Made by a program: the position numbers and the translations under genes. From positions 16,538,810-16,549,809 of the forward strand of contig NC_092575.1 of NCBI RefSeq assembly GCF_037975245.1: a stretch of 11,000 bases of DNA, given 5' to 3'. This DNA is from Apostichopus japonicus. Lineage: Eukaryota > Echinodermata > Holothuroidea > Aspidochirotida > Stichopodidae. Below are positions 1 to 7,698 of this stretch, piece after piece (position 1 is the first letter of the stretch; each line of letters opens with the position of its first letter). The notes beneath the pieces were generated by a model. It was not told the origin of the DNA. It did no database searches and saw only the letters and a list, made by a program, of their open reading frames with translations.

Positions 1-11
1 GTACAGTCAAG
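1..11 (+). CDS. 3' end of the CUB exon of the preceding module (partial)
   Basis: The first 11 bases read g-tac-agt-caa-g (Y-S-Q plus one base) and are followed by GTATGT, a good 5' splice site at 12. The sequence through about position 23 is identical to 10138-10160, where it ends a recognisable CUB exon. The window therefore opens inside the CUB domain of an earlier module. The exon ends in phase 1, which matches the phase-1 start of the exon at 495. An alternative is that this copy is itself one of the exon-tail repeats described for 1-280. The intact GT, absent from the three following copies, favours the real exon end. Confidence 0.7.
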
Positions 12-280
12 GTATGTATTCCGTGCCATCACAAATAACCTACAGTTGAGGCAACATGTTTTAGTGTTCGGTACAGTCGAGATATGTATACTGGGCTATC
101 ACAAATAGCTTACACTTGAGGCAACAGGTTTTAGTGTTCGGTACAGTCGAGATATGTATTCTGGGACATTACAAATAGCTTACAGTTGTGGCATGAGGTT
201 TTAGTGTTCGGTACAGTCAAGATATGTATGATGGGTCATCACAAATAGCCTACGGTTGAGTAAACATGTTTTAATGCTCT
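1..280 (+). repeat. 70-bp tandem repeat, four copies, of a CUB exon-intron junction
   Basis: Copies begin at 1, 71, 141 and 211, each with gtacagtc, and a decayed fifth start is at 281. Each unit holds about 34 bases matching the end of the CUB exon (compare 10115-10148: gcaacaggttttagtg then cggtacagtc) and about 36 bases of the following intron. Copy 1 keeps the donor GTATGT. Copies 2, 3 and 4 read ATATGT at the same place, a G-to-A change at intron position +1. The second module has only one copy at 10115-10180, so the array arose after or independently of the module duplication. Confidence 0.9.
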
Positions 281-494
281 GTATAAATAACATATCATTG
301 GACTATTTCATGTAATTACTTACACGTAATTGGATAAACCGCAATTTAGCCAAGAAATATTTTAAATATAGAAGTTTGAATTCTCTTAATTCTCAGATCT
401 TAAATTTGTAGGTAGTTACGAGTAAGATTGTTTCATGAATTGTACGTTGCCCATGGTTTGACTGGATTTTGCAATAATTTTTTTCTCCTAACAG
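12..494 (+). other. Intron between CUB and propeller exon 1 (483 nt)
   Basis: It runs from GTATGT at 12 to a pyrimidine-rich acceptor ending at 491-494 (ttttttctcctaacag). The first 280 bases are the 70-bp array. The stretch 300-494 is recognisably related to the matching intron of the second module at 10185-10493, for example the shared block cacgtaattggat at 323-335 and about 10209-10221. No other gene is seen. Confidence 0.8.
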
Positions 495-737
495 TACAAC
501 CAAGAACGGAATACATCTTTGCCATTGAAACCGACATTGCTTCGTTTATCCGTTTCGACAGATTCAGCAAGAAAGGATCTCCACTCATTCCACTACCAGG
601 ATCGACGTTTCCATTCGCTTTGACCTTTGACCCGATCAGCGCTTATTTTTATTACACTGATATACAAGAGAAGTTTATTGCTCGAATAAATATCAAAGGG
701 GACATCCACGATATTCTCGTTGACGATCATATAGGCA
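495..737 (+). CDS. Propeller exon 1, module A: first YWTD blades
   Basis: The exon codes residues 1-81 and begins VQPRTEYIF after the acceptor cctaacag; the first codon is split (G|TA). It carries the N-terminal blade strand (YIFAIETDIASFIRFD) and then a full LY repeat, with FALTFDPISAYFYYTD around residues 41-56 (YYTD in the YWTD position) and FIARINIKG after it. This is the layout of LDL-receptor class B repeats. The donor is GTGAGT at 738, and the exon is symmetric phase 1 in and phase 1 out (243 nt). It pairs with a near copy at 10494-10736 at about 88% nucleotide identity. The in-frame methionine at 428 lies in the intron and is not a start. Confidence 0.9.
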
Positions 738-1428
738 GTGAGTATTAGTATTTATCTTTTATGTCCGTTTCTTCATTACACCTTAATGACTTTGGAAACA
801 ATGTTACAAAGGCCTTCTCCTTCTCCTTTTTCTTTTCCTTCTCCTTCTCCTTCTCCCTCTCACTCCACCCCTCCCTCCACCTCTCTCTCTCCCTCTCCCT
901 CTACCTCCACCTCCACCTCCACCTCCACCTCCACCTCCACCTCCACCTCCACCTCCACCTCCACCTCCACCTCCACCTCCACCTCCACCTCCACCTCTCC
1001 CTCTCCTTCTCCTTCTCATCCCCCTTCTCCTTCTCCTTCTTCTAAATCTTTTAATTATTCTCCGACTTACTACTTCTACTACTTCGCCCTGTCCTTCGCC
1101 TTCGCATTCGCATTCGCCTTCGTATTCACCTTATCCGCATTCCCATGGTAACAAACCATACGAACGCCGCTGAAGTTATGTCATACAATCCTTCGACGCT
1201 GGCCTCAAATAATATCCATACGCATAGGAACAAATAAACAAGAACTCGCATATTTTTGTCTTGTTGTTATTTTTTTTCAAAAACAAACAAACAATCATCG
1301 TTTGGATGTCTGGTGGACATGTTGTTTATTTACTGTTCTGAGTATGTGCTACCTATTTTAATTTTGCAAAGTGTTGGTGTACAGTTTAAATATTTCATTT
1401 AGTAAGTTCTTCCATTATCTCTATACAG
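738..1428 (+). other. Intron (691 nt) rich in pyrimidine repeats
   Basis: It runs from GTGAGT at 738 to the acceptor ctctatacag at 1428. The first 70 bases are conserved with 10737-10805 of the second module. The middle is a long simple-sequence block (813-1043), then TTCGCC/TTCGCA hexamers at about 1083-1130. Nothing gene-like is seen from 1140 to 1428. Confidence 0.8.
813..1043 (+). repeat. Pyrimidine-rich microsatellite block with (CCTCCA)n core
   Basis: CTTCTC-type repeats at 813-860 pass through CTCCCT/CTCT into about fifteen CCTCCA hexamers (904-996), then back to CTTCTC repeats to 1043. The minus strand is (TGGAGG)n, which could form two-tetrad G-quadruplexes. Open frames across it (poly Ser/Pro/Thr, poly His/Leu, poly Gly) are products of the repeat, not genes. 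Confidence 0.95.
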
Positions 1429-1597
1429 CTCCGTCAGGCATAGCAGTCGCGTATATAACGGGATTGATGTATTGGGCTGATTCTAGTCGAAATGAGGTGT
1501 CCGTGTCACGACTCGACGGCACATCTAGGAAGTACATCTCTCCACCAGACTCAGGGTGTGAAACCCCACGAGCGGTTGCATTAAGTTTGGATCATAG
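1429..1597 (+). CDS. Propeller exon 2: YWAD blade
   Basis: The exon codes residues 82-138. It starts in phase 1 (a|ct gives Thr82) after the acceptor tatctctatacag and ends in phase 2 before GTAGAC at 1598. The LY repeat signature is clear: PSGIAVAYITGLMYWADSS at 83-101 with YWAD at 96-99, then the VSRLDGTSRK strand (residues 107-116), then PRAVALSLDH leading into the next blade. YWAD differs from the family YWTD only at the third residue. Cys125 lies in the loop after the strand, which is unusual for a YWTD propeller. It joins exon 3 through a split Arg codon (ag|a). Confidence 0.9.
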
Positions 1598-2241
1598 GTA
1601 GACCTTCATGTATCATTTTCGCATACTTTATACCATGTAATCTTCCTAATCTGTACATGCATAGTCATTACTTGGAACGTTGAACAACAAATAAAATAAA
1701 AGTTAATGAAATCAAAAGAGAATTATAGAGCAGGTGATGCTATGGTTGCTGGGGATGGAGGGTTGCAAAAAGAAAAACTGAGCAGAGGGGTAAAGGTAGC
1801 AATGGCTGTAAAAGAGTGAATGGGAATAATGAGACAAACAGAAGAAAAGAGGGCTTAGGTAGGACGGGTGATGCAGAGGTTTGGGTAGAAATCCTCTTAT
1901 ATGGGTAATGAGGTCAATAGGCTGAGTGGTGGAACGGTATTGTACCGGCATTTCAATTACAATCATTTGAGTTCGGAGGTTCTGATGAGCTAGAGAGAAA
2001 ATGCAAGGCTTGGAAATACCATTATTGCTATAATACCGTTATTGCTATAATGAAACAAAACAACCAGAAACTTTGTAACGTTTAAACTATGCTTTCATTT
2101 TCTGAACATGAAAGCTATTACGTTGTAAATTTGTATGCAAATCTGAGGCCACTGTAAACTTTTTCGTTATAATAGTTTTGAGCTCCTGGAAATTCGATTC
2201 GATTCGATTTCTGTTTTCCTTTTCACCTCTACATGATTTAG
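1598..2241 (+). other. Intron (644 nt)
   Basis: The donor is GTAGAC at 1598 and the acceptor is the tract ttttccttttcacctctacatgatttag ending at 2241. A purine-rich stretch lies at 1720-1860. A weak tRNA-like pair of boxes lies at about 1918-1980. A short direct repeat ttattgctataat occurs twice at about 2022-2051. No gene is seen. Confidence 0.75.
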
Positions 2242-2357
2242 ATCAGTGTTCTGGAATTGTAGACAGAGTATACAGAGATCAAATGCAGACGGATCAAGGC
2301 TGGTTGCCCTTGTAGATGGATTAAACGATGTGAAGACATTACAGATTGATCCTTATG
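2242..2357 (+). CDS. Propeller exon 3: short LY blade (FWNC)
   Basis: This 116-nt exon has no long open frame of its own and is easily missed. The acceptor AG at 2240-2241 is chosen over the AG at 2245-2246 because only the first restores the phase-2 junction (ag|a, Arg138). It codes residues 139-176 with one base left over: SVFWNCRQSIQRSNADGS, then RLVALVDGLNDVKTLQIDPY. That is a standard LY repeat with FWNC (141-144) in place of YWTD and the hallmark IQRSNADGS strand. The donor is GTATGT at 2358. Cys144 replaces the usual Asp and may pair with Cys125. Confidence 0.88.
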
Positions 2358-2949
2358 GTATGTTGAGACAATGATTTGGTAAAGCCCTTAAAAGTCCCTG
2401 GTTGAAGCTGACTACGGAATTAGCCGCCATTCTAGGATTCATTCCCTGCCTGAATGTCACTGGAATGAAAATTGTTTGCCATATCTATCTTGCCCAACGT
2501 AGTAAAAAAAAATGCATGTATTTTAGAAAAGTGTTTACCCTGTGCTTACCCATCTCATCCAATCCCTCCCCAACTCTCATCCAAGGGAATAAGAGCTTAA
2601 ATAATGCCATGTCGACGAAAAAAGGGATCATAAATAATCATTAAAAACTTCATAGTATTACTGACAAAATGGTTGAGGAAATATATTAGAGAAAATTCAA
2701 TAACTGGTGCAGAAAGTTTTGTTCATTTTGTCGGAAGTAACTTAGTGGACTTACCTCATCCAACCAAATTAACACGTACCACCGCCTCAACCCAACCCTC
2801 ATTGGTCCCTCTTCCTCCACCCGACTAGGGTGCCTAAGTATGATCAATGGCGATCTTGCATTGACTAATGATCTGTCTGTGTTTACTCACAGAAACACGA
2901 CCCAATAGTAACTACAACAAATATATCATTGCCTTCTTTTGTTTTTCAG
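2358..2949 (+). other. Intron (592 nt)
   Basis: The donor is GTATGT at 2358 and the acceptor is ttgccttcttttgtttttcag ending at 2949. No repeat or gene is recognised. The open frame that runs into the next exon from about 2868 is intronic up to 2949. Confidence 0.8.
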
Positions 2950-3231
2950 ACAATGTGCTCTATTGGATAAATGCACTAGGAGACACCGCTGACCTAGAGA
3001 GGATAAACCTGAATGGTACGGACCGTCAAACAGTGTATAGTGACCCATTGTTTGCAGATTTCCATGGTTTCACTATGGACAGGTTCACCCTCTTCTGGTC
3101 TCATGCAATCGATGCAGCTTTATACTATATCGCAAGAGGTGGGAACACTTTTAATAGTATCTCTATTGGTGTCGAAGATCCGCTGGCTTTGGAAGGCCTG
3201 TATTATTACAGGTCTGATCAAGAAATTTCAG
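2950..3231 (+). CDS. Propeller exon 4: last two blades
   Basis: The exon codes residues 177-270 and enters in phase 1 (g|ac gives Asp177), reading NVLYWINALGDTADLERIN. The first repeat has YWIN at 181-184 and the strand LERINLNGTDRQTV; NGT at 198-200 is an N-glycosylation sequon. The second has HGFTMDRFTLFWSH with FWSH at 225-228 and the closing strand LYYIARGG. EDPLALEGLYYYRSD ends the exon, as the last strand of a propeller does before its EGF. The donor is CAG|GTATTA at 3232, phase 1. With exons 1-3 it completes about 270 residues and six blades, the normal size of an LDL-receptor propeller. Confidence 0.9.
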
Positions 3232-3304
3232 GTATTACCACTAACCCTGCATGAGGGTGAGATGAACCAAAAATAGTTTACATTATTGCAAGTTAAGTTG
3301 ATTC

Positions 3305-3337
<33 letters not shown>

Positions 3338-3952
3338 TATATGTTTATATATATATATATATTTATATAAATATAGTGGAATAAACTTAACCTGCAATAA
3401 TGTAAAATATTTTTGGTTCATGAATCCCCGTCCCCTATGCCAAAGTTGGGGTTGGGGGGGGGGGGTGGGAGCATGAGGAATTCCCAGGTCGTAGCTGATA
3501 ATTGGAATATTTCGTCCGTTGACATTACAAAATGTTGACACCAAATATAGTGTGTCATGAATTCACACCTAGTCACGATGACATAGCACCTCAAAGGCTT
3601 GACTAGGTGAATAACAAACGCTGATAGTGTAACAACCGGAATCATTCAACTGTTATGTGTTTACAATAAACGCTAGAACTTATAAATGTTTCGAAAGTAT
3701 GTCTTGTTTAAGTGTCGGGGGGGGGGGGGAGGGGTTAAATCATGGAGTTGTAGGTTGAGGGACTTACATATATTCTTATAGATGAGTAGTTTAAAGGGCC
3801 ATTGACCTGACGTATCCATGACCGTTTCAGTTGTTCACGCTCGGGTCATACTCCAGTTGTAACTATAGGTAGAACACACCTATAATATATTACATTGCTA
3901 CATAAATATCCCTATAAATAATTTTTCAATTATATTTTGGGTCTCCTTGCAG
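3232..3952 (+). other. Intron (721 nt) with foldback element and poly-G tracts
   Basis: The donor is GTATTA at 3232 and the acceptor is gggtctccttgcag ending at 3952. It contains the inverted repeat at 3262-3421, a 12-G run at 3454-3465 and a 13-G run at 3717-3729. No gene is seen. Confidence 0.8.
3262..3421. repeat. Foldback element: 44-bp inverted repeats around an AT microsatellite
   Basis: The left arm 3262-3305 (atgaaccaaaaatagtttac...) is the reverse complement of the right arm 3378-3421 at 40 of 44 positions by hand alignment. Between them is about 70 bp of TA-type dinucleotide repeat. The whole could extrude as a cruciform or, in RNA, form one long hairpin. It may be a MITE-like element or a palindromic expansion of a TA repeat. 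No clear target-site duplication was identified. Confidence 0.85.
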
Positions 3953-4033
3953 CTCAACACCAATGTGCTATCGACAACGGGCAATGTAGTGAGTTATGTT
4001 TTCCAGAAGGTGTCTCGTTCGTCTGCGTTGGAG
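3953..4033 (+). CDS. EGF-like exon with only four cysteines
   Basis: The exon codes residues 271-297 (QHQCAIDNGQCSELC, then FPEGVSFVCVG) and enters in phase 1 after the acceptor tctccttgcag. The spacing C-x6-C-x3-C-x8-C (275, 282, 286, 295) and the DNGQC core match the EGF that follows the propeller in LDL-receptor family proteins. Cysteines 5 and 6 are missing. The donor used here, GAG|GTTTGC at 4034, is weak but gives the phase 1 needed by the HYR exon. An alternative GTAAGA at 4145 is also phase 1 and would add 37 in-frame codons. The domain call is firm; the 3' end is not. Confidence 0.75.
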
Positions 4034-4538
4034 GTTTGCAAACTTTTAATTTGGCATTCAATGAAATGTTCGACTTACTCGTGTTCAAATTTGTATGTGA
4101 AGTTTATCGGTCCGGGATGTATCCCAGAAACTGTGTAATTGTATGTAAGATAATCAAACTGGAAATCAACCGTACGCAGATGAATTATTAAGTTCCGACA
4201 GGCGTTGTGCTTTTATTCCTGAGCACATTCCAAATGATTGGGTGTTGTTGTTGGTGTAGGTGTCGCTGGTGATAGTGGTGGTGTCGGTGCGAAATGGGGA
4301 ATGCAGGTAGACGGTTCTGACGAGAGGAGAGTACATGTTCAAATGTATTTAAGTAAATGTTAATGACATTTGAAAATTGTTTAGAGTATTGTAACTAATG
4401 CCACATTTATATTCCCCATTCATTAACTTCCTTCCACGAAGAGAATCATTGTTCATCATAGAAACTACTTCAGTTAAATAAATGGAACGGACTGAAAAGC
4501 AATCGCCATTTTTTTATTTTTTTCTATTTTCTTAAAAG
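4034..4538 (+). other. Intron (505 nt)
   Basis: It ends at the acceptor tttttctattttcttaaaag (AG at 4537-4538). The frame of the EGF exon stays open to 4191, and a stronger donor (GTAAGA) lies at 4145. A GGTGNT-type purine/T repeat lies at about 4240-4290. No other gene is seen. Confidence 0.7.
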
Positions 4539-4808
4539 TCAAGCCTTCAATCTTGAGTTGTCCTAGTGATGTACAGATGTACACGCAAGGACCGCAGCAA
4601 ATTTCATGGCAGGAACCGACGGCATTGAGTCGCATCTACGGAGTACAAACCCAAGTTGCTTTGCCTTTCCGGAATAGAACACATATCCCAGGATCAACTT
4701 TCAATATGGGTCACACAACGGTTGTGTATATTTTCGAGGATGACGTAGGGAACGAGGCAAAGTGTTCCTTCAATATCGATCTCTCTCCAATAACGACGAC
4801 AAATGAAG
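4539..4808 (+). CDS. HYR (hyalin repeat) domain exon
   Basis: A single 270-nt exon, phase 1 to phase 1, codes residues 298-387. Hallmarks in order: P-S-I-L-S-C-P-S-D (300-308), ISWQEPTA (319-326), the PGSTFNMGHTTVVY block (348-361), then DDVGNEAKCSFNI (365-377). This is the immunoglobulin-like HYR fold with its two conserved cysteines (305, 373). NRT at 343-345 is an N-glycosylation sequon. The tail SPITTTNE is a short Thr-rich linker to CUB. HYR domains occur in echinoderm hyalin and many adhesion proteins. One complete domain per exon fits domain shuffling. The donor is GTGAGT at 4809. Confidence 0.92.
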
Positions 4809-5374
4809 GTGAGTTCAAGTTATGTTTCAAATCTTGAAAGCAGCATGTTAGGACAATAATGCTATAATAGCACTCTCCATTAATACAATGCTTCAAAGCA
4901 CTCGTACTACTAGTATGAATAGTTCCTAACCTTTATTTGACAGAAATTTGGTACATTTTAAGAAACGTCACCCCAGATAGAGCATGAGCCAAAAGACCAA
5001 AAACTTGATCCACTCTCACCCCCAGTACGTCACATCGAAACATGATTCATACTGCTGAAACAGTCAGCGCGAGTGCTTTGAAGCGTTGCACGGAGACGCA
5101 GTATATAAAATGTGTCCCAACTGAGTTGTTGATTGCACACAACTATCCACACCATTACTACAAAATGTCCATTGGAAATGTTCTTGATTATGAAGGATTT
5201 ATACGAAGGAAGTGTGATCGTATGTACATGGATATGTACTTTCTATAGGATATATCCTTTACAATTTAGCCCAACTGAGATCATAGGGTGTTGTGTGTGA
5301 TTCCGTCATGCTATAAAAGAGTGTCCAACAATTCCTCAAAACTGACTGGTTTGGGGATTAACGAGCGACGATAG

Positions 5375-6119
5375 TTACCTGTATCCCACTCCACATCTAC
5401 ACTTCCCCATCTACCTAACTACACATTGGAACGTTTTAGCACTGCGCCCTCGCTCCCTGGGCACCGCAAACTTCCACCTCCTTCCGGATCAACCCCATAG
5501 TGCCACCAGGGCTCACATGTCCCGCGATTTGGTAGGAAAGGGTTGGGTCGGCAATTACCATGGGAGTCGAGGGCGAGAAGAGTCAAGTGTGTCCGCCTCT
5601 CAAGATAGACCCATCTCAAGTGGAACAAGGTGAAATGAGTATGGTATTATGTGCAACAGCAACTCCACATGAACTACTATAGTAAACATCAGTAAGAATA
5701 GAAAGAGTCCCGTATAGGAGTTCTGGACTCACCTCTGTGTGTCTTGGTTCTGCGATTTAATTGGATCGATAGAACATCTTCGACCCCATAGGAAAACCGT
5801 TGGTTTGGATCAGGTGTGACAAGTGACAAATATATCAAGATAGAAGGGTCTTCCTATGATCTGCAGAGATCCGGTCGCGAGTATGGTTGGTTTTCGTATG
5901 ACGCTCATCCATCGAGTCGAGTCTTGTAAGTGCAGGTCCCGAGCGTGGTAGTAGGAGAAGGGATACAGGTAAGTGTCCCTTCTCGTAAAATAAAGCTTTG
6001 GGAAATTACTTCGCTCCTGTCTTAGCTGTCTCCTACTCCATATCTGCCCGGAGTGGCACTACTACAATGGTGGGAGGCCCAACGGGGTGGACCTACCCGA
6101 AAGAACTCTCAACACTGCA
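5375..6119 (-). mobile_element. Probable 3' non-coding end of the DIRS-type element
   Basis: This lies downstream, on the minus strand, of the recombinase relic and has a higher GC content than the introns around it. A 13-bp inverted repeat, ttacctgtatccc at 5375-5387 and gggatacaggtaa at 5960-5972, frames most of it. DIRS elements carry inverted terminal repeats and an internal complementary region, so this may be the remains of one. The true element edges are not determined. The minus-strand open frame at 5419-5628 matches nothing I recognise. Confidence 0.4.
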
Positions 6120-6965
6120 CGCCCAAAAGCCGTTTCCGATGCAAGGTGTCGGTCAGATACGCGGAAACAAAGGTCGACGGTGCCTTCCATGCTGCTGCCT
6201 TCAGCATATCCTCTAGGGGGACCCCTACGAAAAGGGCTTTGAAGGACGCCTGGCTTTAAAGACCGTATGCACTTATTCTCTCCTGCCGGTGTATGGGGCT
6301 GGATCATTTGAACAATGCATATGATGATCGTATCTTTAGAGGCTGATTTGTAAGGCGCGGATGGACTAATGACTAATATTTGTGAGGTATGTACGTAGTG
6401 CCCTGGTTCTGTCAATATACCACAGGAGCGCTATAACTGGACACCACATCTTATCCTCTCTGATTGATGTAAAAATGAGAAATCTTAGGGAGGAAGGTGT
6501 CTCCCGGAACGAAGTCCAGTGTCTGGTTCTTCGGTAGGAACGCCTGTTCGGGGATCAGACAAGCGCCGTGTGATTGTCGAAGCGTACATGCACCCCCCCC
6601 CCCCACGGAGTGTACCTACAGGCGACTTCTTCTCCTGGATGATGAGGCAGCCACTGGGAACACGGTTTTGTACGTCAGGTGGCGTAGAGAAGCCATGGGT
6701 TCAAAGGGGTCACCAGTCATATCCCTGAGAATTCCGTTTACGCTCCATGAACGCGGGAGTTTCCGGGTTACAGGTCTATGATTATCCATCCCTCGGATAA
6801 CTTCGGCATTAACTCCGTTGGAACCGAAGGCGCATCCGTCATGGAACCCTGTGTGGATCGCATCAATCGCTGATCGGTAGATCCTGATAGTCGAGACTTC
6901 TTTGCCCTGGTGAAAGAGGGACATGATCAAATATGTGATTTGGTATACAGACGCTGATTCAACGT
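6120..6965 (-). pseudogene. Decayed tyrosine recombinase of a DIRS-type retrotransposon
   Basis: Read on the minus strand, 6616 to about 6965 codes an N-terminal stretch like DIRS recombinases: STIRIYRSAID, then NHRPVTRKLPRSW, DPFEPMASLRHLTYKT and SSSRRRS, the last probably near the first catalytic Arg. The match continues in other frames: HVRFDN and FLPKNQTLDF at about 6500-6590, EDKMWCPV near 6440, and finally KAAAWKAPSTFVSAYLTD at about 6150-6205, where the Tyr of SAYL is the likely nucleophile. At least three frame changes (one at the C tract near 6595-6605) and several stops make it inactive. No reverse transcriptase or RNase H region is visible upstream, so the copy is 5' truncated. It lies antisense within the host intron. 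Confidence 0.8.
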
Positions 6966-7695
6966 GCCTAACCTGGGTGTTAGTTCAGCTTTACATTACA
7001 GGTCAGGCACTTCAGCAGATACATGGTGCTACGTAATTGCACATTGGAAAATTATGTTTCTGTGCAGTATGAAAATTAAACTTTGTGCACCAAAAATAAA
7101 TGATGAATAAAGTAAAACATGTCACAGAATTGCAAGAAAAAAACCCAGCTAGGCCTACTTATCTTATGTATCTTGTCTTTTAACTGAAGATCGGTGTCTG
7201 AAAAATATCGCTATTACTCCATTACATTGCCTAAATGAAAGCGATCTTTCGCGCAATGAAAATATAAGGTTGATGCTATCGCAACTGCTGTTGAGTGTAA
7301 ATCTTTACAAAATGTCCGAGAAGCAATAACAGCAAACTTGTCTCATAACTCCTGTTTAGCCACCTTAGGTTTATTGGTATTCTTACTTAAAACATTTTCC
7401 CTTTACGCCAAATATTACCTACCGCTGTATGTACAAGCAATGTTAAAACCTTTATTTACATGCTTGTACAGAGTGCCAATGTAAATATAGCGACACAGTT
7501 AATCCAACGGTACTTTGGTCGCTAGTTTGCTTTTTCGCTATCTACGGATGCCCACCAGCTAATTTCCAATTGCCAACAACCTCACCTATTCATATGAGGC
7601 GTAACGCACATGTAATCTAATAGGCTGGTCGGTTGGAGATACGGTACATTATGAAACAAGGATTCCACAATTTGATTCTCTGGTTACTCCAAATG
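6966..7695. other. Intronic sequence, nothing recognised
   Basis: AT-rich sequence between the recombinase relic and the degenerate array. No long open frame, domain or clear repeat was found on either strand. Confidence 0.6.
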
Positions 7696-7698
7696 AGA

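Noticed and set aside
1-280. CRISPR-like array
   Set aside because: The 70-bp units are contiguous without unique spacers, in a eukaryotic gene, and derive from an exon-intron junction.
428-494. Methionine at 428 as a gene start, with a hydrophobic stretch resembling a signal peptide
   Set aside because: The bases up to 494 form an intron with a clear acceptor. The matching intron of the second module does not keep this coding stretch, and the exon is in phase with the preceding CUB exon.
738-1151. Ser/Pro/Thr-rich open frame, and its His/Leu and poly-Gly shadows
   Set aside because: All three are translations of the pyrimidine microsatellite in an intron. The frames have no domain and no conservation with the second module, where the repeat motif differs.
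1712-1966. 84-codon minus-strand open frame
   Set aside because: It is the complement of a purine-rich intronic stretch, has no recognisable similarity, and its composition explains the Ser/Tyr/Pro content.
2245-2246. Alternative acceptor CAG at 2244-2246 for propeller exon 3
   Set aside because: It gives the wrong phase for the exon ending at 1597. The AG at 2240-2241 restores Arg138 and the LY repeat sequence.
5042-5248. 68-codon open frame as an extra exon
   Set aside because: No recognisable domain, no supporting splice sites in phase 1, and the HYR-CUB junction is already in frame without it.
6062-6415. 117-codon minus-strand open frame as a gene
   Set aside because: It overlaps the recombinase relic in a different frame from the one giving the DIRS similarity and matches nothing recognised.
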